Source: Villigracilis sp024434165 (GTDB taxonomy: Bacteria > Chloroflexota > Anaerolineae > Anaerolineales > Villigracilaceae). From it: 64,000 bases of DNA. Where the stretch lies: positions 14,019 to 78,018 of the forward strand of contig SZPK01000011.1 of NCBI GenBank assembly GCA_030263665.1, in the 5' to 3' direction. Made by a program: the position numbers and the translations under genes. Position 1 is the stretch's first letter. Every line of letters begins with the position of its first letter. Below, piece by piece: positions 43,285 through 53,318 of the stretch. The notes below the pieces were generated by a model. That model was not told the DNA's origin. It saw only the letters and a list, made by a program, of their open reading frames with translations, and did no database searches.

Positions 43285-45207
43285 GTGGCTGATAATGTCA
43301 AATATGATGTAAGTTCCATTCAAGCGTTGGAAGGCATCGAACACGTCCGCAAACGCCCCGGCATGTACGTGGGCGGCACGGACATCAAAGCCCTGCACCA
43401 TCTCGTGTACGAAGTGGTGGATAACGCCATTGACGAAGCGCTGGCCGGTTTTTGCACCCGCATCAACATCACCATCCACAAGGATAGCAGCGTGACCGTG
43501 GAGGATAACGGACGCGGCATCCCGGTCGGTCCGCACCCCACCAAGAAGGACGCCAACGGCAAGCCGATGGAAACGGTGGACGTGGTCATGACCGTGATCG
43601 GCGCGGGCGGAAAATTCGGCGGCGGCGGGTACAAGGTCTCCGGCGGTTTGCACGGCGTCGGCGTCAGCGCGGTGAATGCCCTCTCCGAGTGGATGACCAC
43701 AGAGATCAAACGCGACGGCAAACTGTGGCGGCAGGAATACAAGCGCGGCATCCCGCAAGGGAAGATTCAACAGGTCGGCAAGGCAGACAAGGGCGACACC
43801 GGCACAAAGCAGACCTTCAAGTTCGACAAACAGATCTTCACCGAGGATATTGACTACCGCTTCGACACGCTCGTCCAGCGCTTCCGTGAAATGTCGTTCG
43901 TAACGCGCGGTGTGACCATCCAGTTCGTGGACGAACGCGCCGACCGCGAAATGACCTTCTACTTTGAAGGCGGCATTACTTCGTTCGTCCGCTATCTGAA
44001 CCGCAACCGCGAAACCCTGCACCCTGTGGTGCACGTCGAGAAGGAAATCGAAGGCATCGGCATCGAAGCCGCCATCCAGTACACCGATGCGTACACCGAG
44101 TCCGTGTACTCGTTTGCCAACACCATCAACACCATTGACGGCGGCACGCACCTGACCGGTCTGCGCTCCTCGTTGACGCGCGTCATCAACGATTACGCCC
44201 GCAAGAGCGGCTTGCTCAAGGACGCCGACCCGAATTTCTCCGGCGATGACACCCGCGAAGGTCTCACTGCGATTGTGTCGGTCAAGCACCCCGGTCCGCA
44301 GTTCGAGTCGCAGACCAAGGTCAAGTTGATGAACCCCGAAGTGCAGACCTATGTCACCCAGGTGGTGGGCGAAGCGTTTGCCACCTTCCTCGAAGAGAAC
44401 CCGCAGGCGGCGAAGGCGATTGTTGCCAAGTGCCTCACCTCTGCCCGCGCGCGCGATGCGGCGCGCAAGGCGCGCGATCTCGTCATCCGCAAATCTGCGC
44501 TCGAGTCGCTTACCCTGCCCGGGAAACTGGCGGACTGCTCCGAACGCGATTCATCCAAGACCGAACTTTACATCGTGGAAGGTGACTCGGCAGGCGGCTC
44601 TGCCAAGCAGGGACGCGACCGCCACTTCCAGGCGATCCTGCCGCTGCGCGGCAAGATCCTCAACACCGAGCGCGCCCGCCTCGATAAGATCCTGGGCAAC
44701 AACGAAGTGAAAGCGCTCATCTCGGCGCTGGGAACGGGCATCGGCGATAACTTCGACATCGAAGGTCTGCGCTACGGGCGCGTCATCATCATGACCGACG
44801 CCGACGTGGACGGCAGCCACATCCGCACCTTGCTGTTGACCTTCTTCTTCCGTTACATGCCGCAGTTAATCGAGAACGGTCACCTCTACATCGCCCAGCC
44901 GCCGCTGTATCGCATCGCGCACAAGAACACGGTCAAATACGTGTACAGCGACAAGGAAAAGGACAAACTGGTGAAGGAAGTCGGCGAGAAAGCCAGCATC
45001 CAGCGCTACAAAGGCTTGGGCGAAATGAACCCTGAACAGTTGTGGGAAACCACGATGAACCCCGCCAACCGCACGCTTCTTCTTGTGACGGTGGACGACG
45101 CCGCCGAAGCCGACCGCACCTTCGACATGCTCATGGGCGACGCCGTGGACCCGCGCAAGAAGTTCATCCAGACGCATGCCAAGAGCGTGAGGAATCTGGA
45201 TATTTAG
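43285..45207 (+). CDS. gyrB: DNA gyrase subunit B
   Basis: 640 residues; GTG start with GGAGG. ATPase domain: VVDNAIDEAL, VEDNGRGIPVG, GGYKVSGGLHGVGVSAVN. Transducer domain (about 230-400). The TOPRIM domain has EGDSAGGSAKQGRDR and DADVDGSHIRTLLL. The C-terminal end PEQLWETTMNPANRTLLLVT is standard. ATP-driven negative supercoiling with GyrA, which is not in this window. It could also be ParE-like, but the length and motifs favour GyrB. Confidence 0.95.
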   Translation: MADNVKYDVSSIQALEGIEHVRKRPGMYVGGTDIKALHHLVYEVVDNAIDEALAGFCTRINITIHKDSSVTVEDNGRGIPVGPHPTKKDANGKPMETVDVVMTVIGAGGKFGGGGYKVSGGLHGVGVSAVNALSEWMTTEIKRDGKLWRQEYKRGIPQGKIQQVGKADKGDTGTKQTFKFDKQIFTEDIDYRFDTLVQRFREMSFVTRGVTIQFVDERADREMTFYFEGGITSFVRYLNRNRETLHPVVHVEKEIEGIGIEAAIQYTDAYTESVYSFANTINTIDGGTHLTGLRSSLTRVINDYARKSGLLKDADPNFSGDDTREGLTAIVSVKHPGPQFESQTKVKLMNPEVQTYVTQVVGEAFATFLEENPQAAKAIVAKCLTSARARDAARKARDLVIRKSALESLTLPGKLADCSERDSSKTELYIVEGDSAGGSAKQGRDRHFQAILPLRGKILNTERARLDKILGNNEVKALISALGTGIGDNFDIEGLRYGRVIIMTDADVDGSHIRTLLLTFFFRYMPQLIENGHLYIAQPPLYRIAHKNTVKYVYSDKEKDKLVKEVGEKASIQRYKGLGEMNPEQLWETTMNPANRTLLLVTVDDAAEADRTFDMLMGDAVDPRKKFIQTHAKSVRNLDI

Positions 45208-45221
45208 TTTGGTTAAACCGA

Positions 45222-45251
45222 ACAGCCCCGCAAACGCGGGGCTGTTTTTTT
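45222..45251 (+). terminator. Intrinsic terminator of gyrB
   Basis: ACAGCCCCGC pairs with GCGGGGCTGT around AAAC, followed by TTTTTTT. 14 bases after the gyrB stop. Confidence 0.95.
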
Positions 45252-45273
45252 GCAGGTCACATTTTAGCGTGAC

Positions 45274-45828
45274 CTACGCATTCAATTTCGCCACGCTGCG
45301 CATCGCTGCGATCTGGCGCAAGTGATCCACTTCGTGTGCAAGCAGGAGCAGAATCCACGTTCGGTAATTGCACACGCCGAAGAACGGGCTGACCTCCGTC
45401 CTTTGCGGATCATGTGAATTGCGTGTGCCCTCAATCACGACCCGGATGCGCTCCGTTGCCGCGTTCAGGCTGACCGCCAAATCCCTGACCAGCACATTCC
45501 GCCTCGCGCCCTCGCCGAATCCTTTTGCCGCTTCCACAATATGCGGCATCTGGCTCGTGGAAATATCCAGCAGTTTGTTGTGATAAAAGCCCTGCGTGTA
45601 CACCAAATGCGTAACCGACTCGCTGATGGACCAGAACGGATGCGCATCCGAAACGAACGCCGCCTGTGCGTCGGTCAGCCCGTCGAGCCGTTCATGCGTC
45701 CGTTCGCGCGTGCTGTAAAACGTTTCGATGAACTCGTCCAACGGATATTGGGTGGATGCCTCCAGCCAGGTAATTTTTCCGGTAAACGCCGAAAGAATCA
45801 GGGGGTTGAGCAGGTCGGATGAAATCAT
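45274..45828 (-). CDS. DinB-family protein
   Basis: 184 residues. The four-helix DinB fold is indicated by FIETFYSTRERTHERLDGLT, the His in SESVTHLVYTQGFYHNKL, and the late HEVDHLRQIAAM with a metal-binding-type His. Family members are metal-binding enzymes (thiol or glutathione-type transferases) or damage-induced proteins of unknown role. A hairpin (AGGTCAC/GTGACCT, 45254-45275) overlaps the stop region. Divergent from the NBR1-Ig gene. Confidence 0.83.
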   Translation of the reverse strand: MISSDLLNPLILSAFTGKITWLEASTQYPLDEFIETFYSTRERTHERLDGLTDAQAAFVSDAHPFWSISESVTHLVYTQGFYHNKLLDISTSQMPHIVEAAKGFGEGARRNVLVRDLAVSLNAATERIRVVIEGTRNSHDPQRTEVSPFFGVCNYRTWILLLLAHEVDHLRQIAAMRSVAKLNA

Positions 45829-45938
45829 TCCGCCGATTGTATCTTACTTTGTTCCGCGTCGGTACAAAAGTACCATGTCTTTGGGAACCTTTTTCCAGTC
45901 CCCTTCGTTCTATGGTGGCTGACAGAAAGAGGTTCATC

Positions 45939-46904
45939 GTGAAACTTACAACCAACACCATTCTTATTATTTTTGGCATTCTGGCATTGTGCGTGCTTGC
46001 GCTGTTTCCCCTCAGCGTATTTGCCATGCCTTTACTGCAAAGAGACCAGCCCCAACCCGACCCGCAAGCCACCGTCCAGGCGATAGTGACGCAGACGACG
46101 ATTGCGCTGACCCTCAACGCGCCGACGCAAACCCCGCCTCCTCCCACGGCGACAGTTGCTCCTGTAACCAACACAGCCGCGCCCACGCCGACGGCTTCAC
46201 CGACTGTCGCTCCCGTTACCTACTGTGACTGGATGGCGTTTCTCAAGGATGTGACCATTCCCGATGGAACGACCCTGCGCCCCGGTGAGACCTTCGTCAA
46301 GACCTGGCGCATCAAGAACCGCGGCACCTGCGCCTGGTCGCCCGATTACACGCTCGTCTTCAACGGCGGCGACCAACTCGGAGGCACAACCTCCGTACGC
46401 CTGCCCGGTTACGTGTCCCCCGGTCAATACATTGACGTCTCGATCACCTTCACGGCTCCGACCGCCGAGGGTTCCTACAGAGGTTACTGGATTTTACGAA
46501 ACGCCTCCGGCGCGCTCTTTGGCGGCGGCGACAAGGCAAATGCCCCGATCTACGTGGATATCCGCGTAAAGAAGCAGGCTGTAACTGATGTCCCGCCGCA
46601 TGGGACGGTCACCGGCAACCTGTGCTACCCGAGCGAGTTCAACCCGCCCATGACGCTCTACTTCGAAAACGCTGTGACCGGAGAACGCATCCAGTTTGCC
46701 ATCGACGAGAACGAGTACATTTACAGCGTGCTCCTTCCCAACGGCAGATACTATGCCTATGCCTGGGCGCCCAACTATAACCTCGAAGGCGCGTACACCC
46801 ATACGAACGGGCTGATGAAGTCCTTCCTCGTCGAAGGCGGGTTGACCACCCCCTTCATCAACCTGTGCGATTGGAGCCCATACCCGCACGCCAAGGGCGA
46901 ATAG
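45939..46904 (+). CDS. Secreted protein with NBR1-type Ig domain
   Basis: 321 residues. GTG at 45939 is preceded by AAAGAGG; an ATG at 45912 is the alternative start. A hydrophobic N-terminal segment (about 8-30) acts as signal or anchor. A Thr/Pro-rich linker (about 60-92, TPTASPTVAPVT) leads to an NBR1/FW-type Ig domain (about 95-210) with WRIKNRGTCAWSPDYTLVF and GSYRGYWILRNASG. The C-terminal about 90 residues (GTVTGNLCYPSEF, TGERIQFAIDENEY) look like a second beta-rich domain. Common on bacterial surfaces. The function is not known. Confidence 0.84.
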   Translation: MKLTTNTILIIFGILALCVLALFPLSVFAMPLLQRDQPQPDPQATVQAIVTQTTIALTLNAPTQTPPPPTATVAPVTNTAAPTPTASPTVAPVTYCDWMAFLKDVTIPDGTTLRPGETFVKTWRIKNRGTCAWSPDYTLVFNGGDQLGGTTSVRLPGYVSPGQYIDVSITFTAPTAEGSYRGYWILRNASGALFGGGDKANAPIYVDIRVKKQAVTDVPPHGTVTGNLCYPSEFNPPMTLYFENAVTGERIQFAIDENEYIYSVLLPNGRYYAYAWAPNYNLEGAYTHTNGLMKSFLVEGGLTTPFINLCDWSPYPHAKGE

Positions 46905-46921
46905 CCCCAACCATCCAGGAC

Positions 46922-46954
46922 AGCCTCCCGAAATATCCCATTCGGGGGGCTTTT
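46922..46954 (+). terminator. Intrinsic terminator
   Basis: AGCCTCCCGAA (46922-46932) pairs with TTCGGGGGGCT (46941-46951) with one G-T pair, followed by TTT. 18 bases after the NBR1-Ig gene. Confidence 0.85.
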
Positions 46955-47029
46955 CCGTTAAGGCTGGATGCTATAATGCCCGGACATATCGTCCCAAGCG
47001 CCCAGACAACACGAAAGGGAATTTTATCC

Positions 47030-47929
47030 ATGACCGTCACATACCGGCCCGGCACCCTCGCAGATTCGTTCGCTGTCTTTCAAGTCTTCCTCAAATCCAT
47101 CATGGATTACAGCGAACGCATGAACGTCCAAGCCATCACCGGCGGGAACGACCCGGAGATGCTCAACGCGATCTGGCAAAAACGCAAACCCCTGTTTGAT
47201 TTCCTGGCGGAAACCGCATCCCGGTTCTGGGTGGCGGAACGAGACGGCGAGATACTGGGCTATGCCCGAACCCTCGAACACGACGGATTCCAGGAGTTGA
47301 CCGAATTCTTCATGGCGCCGAACCAGCAATCGGCGGGGGTCGGAAGCGGGCTCTTATCCCGCGCCTTTGCCGATACCAGCGCGCGTTACCGCACCATCAT
47401 CGCCACGCTGGACGAACGCGCCCTGTTCAATTACATGCGCCTGGGCGTGTATGGACGCATCATGCTCAAGTATTTCAGCCGCAAAGCCGAAAAAGTGACC
47501 GTGCCGACCGACCTGACCATCGAGCCGATAGATTTGAGCGCCCACCTCGAAGCCGTGAACCGCATTGACCGTGAAATCCTCAGCCACACGCGCGGAGGAA
47601 TCCACCGCTGGCTGGCATCCATGCGCGAAGGATTTGTCTACAAGCGGGGCGGGGAGGTGGTTGGCTACGGCTATGTCGGCGGGAATCACGGTCCGTTTGC
47701 CGTGTTGAACGCCGATGATTTTCCCGCTGTGCTTGCCCACGCGGAAAGCCTTGCCGCCGAAAAGGGCGATGATTTTGGCGTCTCTGTGCCGCTGGTCAAC
47801 CAAAAGGCGGTTGATTATTTTGTCAAAAGGAAATACCGGGTTGACGCCTTCACCGCCGTGCTGATGAGCAATGTGCCATTCGGGAAGTTCGAAAATTACC
47901 TGACCTTCGCGCCAGAGTTCTTTTTGTAA
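47030..47929 (+). CDS. GNAT N-acetyltransferase
   Basis: 299 residues; start MTVTYRPGTLADSFAVFQVF. Two GNAT-type halves appear: the first acetyl-CoA region is FMAPNQQSAGVGSGLLSRAF (about 93-112), and the second is degenerate. A TATAAT at about 46971 gives a 45-base leader. The substrate is unknown. It ends at a hairpin shared with the convergent DUF5131 gene. Confidence 0.82.
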   Translation: MTVTYRPGTLADSFAVFQVFLKSIMDYSERMNVQAITGGNDPEMLNAIWQKRKPLFDFLAETASRFWVAERDGEILGYARTLEHDGFQELTEFFMAPNQQSAGVGSGLLSRAFADTSARYRTIIATLDERALFNYMRLGVYGRIMLKYFSRKAEKVTVPTDLTIEPIDLSAHLEAVNRIDREILSHTRGGIHRWLASMREGFVYKRGGEVVGYGYVGGNHGPFAVLNADDFPAVLAHAESLAAEKGDDFGVSVPLVNQKAVDYFVKRKYRVDAFTAVLMSNVPFGKFENYLTFAPEFFL

Positions 47930-47948
47930 TTATTTGATTGAATAAAAG

Positions 47949-47971
47949 AAGGTGGCAATCTGCCACCTTAG
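47949..47971. terminator. Bidirectional hairpin terminator
   Basis: AAGGTGGCA pairs with TGCCACCTT around ATC. The minus-strand reading is followed by TTCTTTTATT. Serves the GNAT gene (plus) and the DUF5131 gene (minus). Confidence 0.7.
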
Positions 47972-47977
47972 AATTGA

Positions 47978-48706
47978 TTACGCTTTTGCCAAATTCATCT
48001 CCTTTGGCATTTGATCCCAAGTCCTGCCATCCAGCAATCTGCCAGTCTTCTTTTTTTGTACTCCCCCCCATTGTTTGAAAAAGAATGGAACTTTTGCTTT
48101 TAAACACTGATTCTTAATATCAACGACCCATTCTCTTTGCAGGGGGCGCGCTCCGGGTCCCGATTCACCGCCAACAATGACCCAATTGATCCCCTTCAAA
48201 TTCATTTTCGGAATGGGACCCAACAGCGGCTCAACGGATAAAAATTTTATTTTTGCTCCCGTTTTTCGCAGGTGATCAATTCTGAACGTATAATCAGCAT
48301 TCTCGACACTGACACCCATCCAGATATTATCCGTCCACTCGAGTTGTGGGCTAAGTTCCATTAACCGTTCGGAGCGTTTGGTCAACACCTGGAATTGATG
48401 CCAATGAGCGCGTTTCATGACATCGAACACACTTTGAATAAATTCCAAAGGCACATCCTTGTGGAACAGGTCGCTCATGGAATTGACAAAGATAACCTGC
48501 GGAGTTTTCCATTCCAAAGGTTTTTCAAGTGCTTGCGGATGCATGGTTAACTTGAAGCCATTCGCATAGTTTGGTTGCCCCATGGCTTGAAGACGCTTTG
48601 CCATGCGTTCTGCGTAACAGTGCTTACAGCCGGGGCTGATCTTGTTACAGCCTGTAAGTGGATTCCATGTCGATTCGGTCCACTCGATTCGAGATTGGGT
48701 AGCCAT
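47978..48706 (-). CDS. DUF5131/phage Gp37-Gp68 radical-SAM-like protein
   Basis: 242 residues; start MATQSRIEWTESTWNPLTGC at 48706. The three-Cys motif is C20-x6-C27-x2-C30 (GCNKISPGCKHCYAE), a variant of the radical-SAM Cx3Cx2C cluster site. Other family landmarks are VIFVNSMSDLFHKDVP, WMGVSVENADYTFRID, SVEPLLGPIP and VIVGGESGPGARPL. These proteins are described as phage-related and occur next to TcmP; the pair is one 48-base-spaced unit here. Base composition is more AT-rich than neighbours. Substrate and function are unknown; nucleic-acid modification or anti-phage action is plausible. Confidence 0.88.
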   Translation of the reverse strand: MATQSRIEWTESTWNPLTGCNKISPGCKHCYAERMAKRLQAMGQPNYANGFKLTMHPQALEKPLEWKTPQVIFVNSMSDLFHKDVPLEFIQSVFDVMKRAHWHQFQVLTKRSERLMELSPQLEWTDNIWMGVSVENADYTFRIDHLRKTGAKIKFLSVEPLLGPIPKMNLKGINWVIVGGESGPGARPLQREWVVDIKNQCLKAKVPFFFKQWGGVQKKKTGRLLDGRTWDQMPKEMNLAKA

Positions 48707-48753
48707 TTCTCCTCCGAGAGAACAGTTCAATAATAGCACAAATGTTTTGATTT

Positions 48754-49557
48754 TCAAAATCCATCTAGTCGTGGTTGTCTGTGCTCAGTTCTTTGTTCCT
48801 GACTTAAATTCATTTTTTCAAAGACTTGTTGTCCTTCAGGCGAATTCAGAAGATAAAAATAGCTTCTTATGCTTTTGTACGGCTTAAACAGATCTGAATT
48901 GCTGCCCAGCAGGAATGTCCACTGATGTCTGTCACCCTTGATTGGTTTTCGGATTAACCAATGTTGCTTGCCCGTCGCATTCAAAAAATCTTCCAAAAGA
49001 TTATGAGTTTGTTGGAATTGTCGCTTAACGCCTGTCGCAGACAGGTAAAAAAGAATTTCCATGCGGGGTCTCATTTTGGATATAAAGGCAAGTGTTTTAA
49101 TATCTGGCAAGTCTTTTGTTCCAGTTGGGTCAACATAAACGAGCCCCAGCTCAAAATCTTTTTTCGATTTGAATAAATTTGGGATCACCTTCTCATAGTC
49201 GTCAGGGTAATAATAGATTTTTCCTTGCTGTAAAAATTTGGTGGAGTGTGCTGATATGGTCTTTTTGAGTTCCTCAATGTTTTTTGGCTCACGTTCAATC
49301 AAATCAGCACGAAAGGGAATGTCAAACTTTGGATCACTGGCTTTCGTAAGAAAAACAACTGGACTGCCCATAGTTCCATCGGGAGTGCTACCTTTTCCTG
49401 CCGTTAAGTCAACATAGCGATATTCAGGTTCATAGTAAGAAGCATGTTTCTTGATTACCGCTTGGGTGATTGCCAAGTGCATTGCAATTATTTTTGACAA
49501 GTGTTCAATTTTTACCCCCGTATATTCTCCATAACCAACTCCATTTTCAATAGGCAT
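48754..49557 (-). CDS. tcmP: Three-Cys-motif partner protein TcmP
   Basis: 267 residues. The N-terminal half has a Rossmann-type motif YVDLTAGKG (about 48-56), and a later YVDPTGTKDLP (about 141-151) fits a methyltransferase-like fold. The name reflects its constant association with the three-Cys DUF5131 protein, here directly downstream on the same strand. The gene is AT-rich like its partner, which suggests joint transfer. The biochemical role is not established; I infer that it modifies or recognises the product of the radical-SAM-like partner. Confidence 0.85.
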   Translation of the reverse strand: MPIENGVGYGEYTGVKIEHLSKIIAMHLAITQAVIKKHASYYEPEYRYVDLTAGKGSTPDGTMGSPVVFLTKASDPKFDIPFRADLIEREPKNIEELKKTISAHSTKFLQQGKIYYYPDDYEKVIPNLFKSKKDFELGLVYVDPTGTKDLPDIKTLAFISKMRPRMEILFYLSATGVKRQFQQTHNLLEDFLNATGKQHWLIRKPIKGDRHQWTFLLGSNSDLFKPYKSIRSYFYLLNSPEGQQVFEKMNLSQEQRTEHRQPRLDGF

Positions 49558-49619
49558 GCGCTAACCTCCTGACAGCCAAATGTATTTCGGATTTTAGCAC
49601 ATGTCTACAAATTTTGCTT

Positions 49620-50894
<1,275 letters not shown>

Positions 50895-50909
50895 TAATTC
50901 CTCATTATT

Positions 50910-50950
50910 ATGTCATTGCGAGCGGCGCCTCGCGCCACTCGCAATGACAT
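50910..50950. repeat. GTCATTGCGAG palindromic repeat, short form
   Basis: ATGTCATTGCGAG (50910-50922) pairs exactly with CTCGCAATGACAT (50938-50950) around a 15-base GC-rich loop. It separates the oxidoreductase start from the flippase-like gene's stop. Confidence 0.9.
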
Positions 50951-50952
50951 GA

Positions 50953-51963
50953 TTATTCCTTGGTTTCTTCTCTCAAACTATCCGACCACTTGATTCCTTC
51001 GCGCGCCATGTAATACGCGCCCAGCAGGGTGATTGGGAACCATAACGCCACGTGCAGCACGAGCGTGTATCCAGCCGCTGTGGCTTGACTCACGCCGTAA
51101 GCCGTCAGCACGGCGATGCCCGGCGCGTCGAACGTGCCAATGTACCCCGGAGCGGACGGGATGGTGGTGGCCAGATTCACGATGCCGTTCATCAGCATCA
51201 GCGCAAAGAACGAGACGTTGAAATCGAAGGCGTGCATCACAAACCAGTATTTGCCGGTCTCCAGCAGCCAGATGAGCACCGAGGTCAGGAAAACCATCAA
51301 CACGTTGAGCGGGGAGCGAAGCGCAGCCAGCCCATCCAGGAACTTGTGCATGATGCTGTTGAGTTTTTCGTGCAGCCGTTCCGGGGTCAGCCGCTCGATC
51401 AGCCATGTGCCGATCGTGATGCTTCTTTGCGGGAACATGGCTGCCAGCAAAAAGAGGATCAACGCGCCGATGAAAATCCCCGTGCCGTAGAGCGCCGCCT
51501 GCTGGATGTTGCCTACAACGCCGGAGTCGCTGGTCAGTTTGGCAAGTTCAGGCAGGTTGACGAACACAAACGCCAGCATCACCACGCCGTCGAAGATGCG
51601 TTCCACAATGATGGTTGCCAGCGAAGCAGAGACGGGCACGCCCTCCCTGCGCTTCAGAATGACCGCGCGCAGCACCTCGCCCGCCCGCGCAGGATAGATG
51701 TTATTGCCCATGTAGCCGATGGTCGTGATGGGGAACATGGTCCGGGTGGGGATTTTCTTGATGGGACCGAGCAGGTAATGCCACCGCCACGCCCGCACCC
51801 ACACGCCGACAAAATACACAAAAATACCTGGCAGGAGCCAGATATAGTTCGCTTTCTGTACCGCACTCCAAAAATCGCCCAGGTGAAGCCCGCGCAGGGC
51901 AAGCCAGAGAAACAGAATGCTGATGAGCACTCCGAGCCAGAACTGCCACTTCTTCATTTGCAT
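50953..51963 (-). CDS. Lysylphosphatidylglycerol-synthase-type flippase (UPF0104)
   Basis: 336 residues with about 8 hydrophobic segments and no cytoplasmic synthase domain, as in AglD/UPF0104 proteins. Characteristic GYMGNNIYPARAGEVLRAVIL (about 85-105), VERIFDGVVMLAFVF and the end APGYIGTFDAPGIAVL. Probably moves a lipid or lipid-linked sugar across the membrane. Start chosen at MQMKKWQF (51963). The gene may be co-transcribed with the FAD oxidoreductase downstream. Confidence 0.85.
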   Translation of the reverse strand: MQMKKWQFWLGVLISILFLWLALRGLHLGDFWSAVQKANYIWLLPGIFVYFVGVWVRAWRWHYLLGPIKKIPTRTMFPITTIGYMGNNIYPARAGEVLRAVILKRREGVPVSASLATIIVERIFDGVVMLAFVFVNLPELAKLTSDSGVVGNIQQAALYGTGIFIGALILFLLAAMFPQRSITIGTWLIERLTPERLHEKLNSIMHKFLDGLAALRSPLNVLMVFLTSVLIWLLETGKYWFVMHAFDFNVSFFALMLMNGIVNLATTIPSAPGYIGTFDAPGIAVLTAYGVSQATAAGYTLVLHVALWFPITLLGAYYMAREGIKWSDSLREETKE

Positions 51964-52030
51964 AGGGCGTGATTGTACCAAATATTGAAAACTCTCCTCG
52001 GCTATAATCTCCGCCCTGAAAGGACTCACC

Positions 52031-52915
52031 ATGAAAAAATACCTGCCGTCAATTTGGGATTATCTTTTGATCGTCGCCTCCAGTTTGATCCAGGCGGTCA
52101 GCCTGCGGCTGTTCTTCATCCCTGCGGACCTCGCTTCGGGCGGCGTGAGCGGCATCGCGCAGATTCTCAACCACATCACCGGCTGGCCCATCGGCTTGAT
52201 GGTCTTCATCGGCAACGTGCCGCTCTTTCTGCTGGGCTGGCGCTTCCTGGGCGGATTCAAATTTGCCATGCGCACAGCGGCTGCCATCGTTACCTATTCC
52301 GTTTTTACCGACCTGCTTTTGAAAGTTCCCGCCTTCGTGGAGTACTCGCAGGTGTTGATAGACGACCTGAAAGGCGATATCTTCCTCAACTCGCTTTATG
52401 GAGCCATCGTCAGCGGCGTGGGCTATGGGCTGGTGTATCGCGCGCGCGGCACCAGCGGCGGTTCGGATATCCTCGCCCGCATCCTCAACAACTGGCGCGG
52501 GATCTCGATGACCCAAAGTTACCTCATGGTGGATACTGCCGTCATCCTTTCCGCCGGGTTTGTCTTTGGCTGGAAAGCCGCCCTCTACGCGATGATCGCG
52601 CTCTACATCAGCGGTCTGGTCGCCGAGACCGTATTGGAAGGCGGCGGGACCGTGCGCACGGCGATGATCGTAACGGCGAAACCCGAAGAGGTTTCCGCCT
52701 GCATCCTCGATGAGATGGAGCGCGGCGTAACCTGGCTCGAAGGCAGGGGCGCTTACACGGGCAATTCGCGTCCCGTGCTGTATTGCGTGGTCAGCCGCGC
52801 CGAGTTGGCGACCCTCAAAGCCATCGTTCACGAGAAAGACCCCGAAGCCTTCATGGTCATCGGCGTTGCGCATGAAGCGTTGGGGGAGGGCTTCAAACCG
52901 CTGAAAGCCCGATAG
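52031..52915 (+). CDS. YitT-family membrane protein (DUF161/DUF2179)
   Basis: 294 residues. About 5 hydrophobic segments (residues 1-200) include the family signature LASGGVSGIAQILNHITGWPI and GTSGGSDILARIL. The soluble DUF2179 domain (about 215-294) has MIVTAKPEEVSACILDEMERG and VVSRAELATLKAIVHEKDPEAF. A TATAAT at 52003-52008 and GAAAGGA precede the start. Function unknown. Confidence 0.9.
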   Translation: MKKYLPSIWDYLLIVASSLIQAVSLRLFFIPADLASGGVSGIAQILNHITGWPIGLMVFIGNVPLFLLGWRFLGGFKFAMRTAAAIVTYSVFTDLLLKVPAFVEYSQVLIDDLKGDIFLNSLYGAIVSGVGYGLVYRARGTSGGSDILARILNNWRGISMTQSYLMVDTAVILSAGFVFGWKAALYAMIALYISGLVAETVLEGGGTVRTAMIVTAKPEEVSACILDEMERGVTWLEGRGAYTGNSRPVLYCVVSRAELATLKAIVHEKDPEAFMVIGVAHEALGEGFKPLKAR

Positions 52916-52991
52916 TACACGCCGCTTTGTTCACCAAAACGACCGACAATATGAAATTATTTTTGAGTTTGCGGGATGTGACAAAATCACG

Positions 52992-53255
52992 TTGTATCAA
53001 TGCGCGGCTTGTGATAAAAGATTTAAAGACGCTATGTTGGATCAAATGGACAAAACCATGCGGATGCGGATCCCGCAACTGCATGAATGCCGGAGCAAAC
53101 CCCGCGCTTCAAACGCGGACCGGGGAGCTGCTCCCCGACCCAGGAGTTGGTACGTGCCCCCAAGTTTTGCAGATTCCCGCGCCCGCCGCCAGCAGATGAC
53201 CAGACCCTGCCCCTTCGAGCGATTTTCCAAACTCGATGCTGCTGCATACAAATAA
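52992..53255 (+). CDS. Possible small zinc-binding protein (TTG start)
   Basis: A frame of 87 codons from TTG 52992 begins LYQCAACDKRFKDAMLDQMD, with a CxxC pair (CAAC) and a further Cys in LHEC, like small zinc-ribbon proteins. The second half (about 40-87) is Arg/Pro-rich and overlaps a GC-rich inverted repeat, so it may be an added or decayed tail. No good Shine-Dalgarno; the open frame extends upstream to the yitT stop region. Real but degraded is one possibility. Confidence 0.3.
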   Translation: MYQCAACDKRFKDAMLDQMDKTMRMRIPQLHECRSKPRASNADRGAAPRPRSWYVPPSFADSRARRQQMTRPCPFERFSKLDAAAYK

Positions 53256-53266
53256 AACCGAATGTT

Positions 53267-53296
53267 ACAGGTCACGTTGATGCGTGACCTGTTTTA
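53267..53296. terminator. Hairpin before panB
   Basis: ACAGGTCACG pairs with CGTGACCTGT around a 6-base loop, then TTTATTT. It resembles the AGGTCAC/GTGACCT hairpin at 45254-45275. Could terminate transcription from upstream or act in the panB leader. Confidence 0.55.
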
Positions 53297-53318
53297 TTTC
53301 CCATCAACGGAGGAACCC

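Larger units (their letters stand above)
52916..53318. other. Spacer with a possible small ORF and a hairpin
   Basis: About 400 bases between yitT and panB. Contains a Cys-rich small ORF candidate (52992-53255), a GC-rich inverted segment around 53113-53145, and a hairpin (53267-53296) just before panB. No tRNA was found. Confidence 0.6.

Noticed and set aside
45254..45275. Terminator for the DinB gene
   Set aside because: The hairpin has no T-run on the minus strand, so it was kept only as a hairpin note.
46865..47029. Earlier start for the second GNAT gene
   Set aside because: It would overlap the NBR1-Ig gene and its terminator; the ATG at 47030 begins a normal GNAT N terminus.
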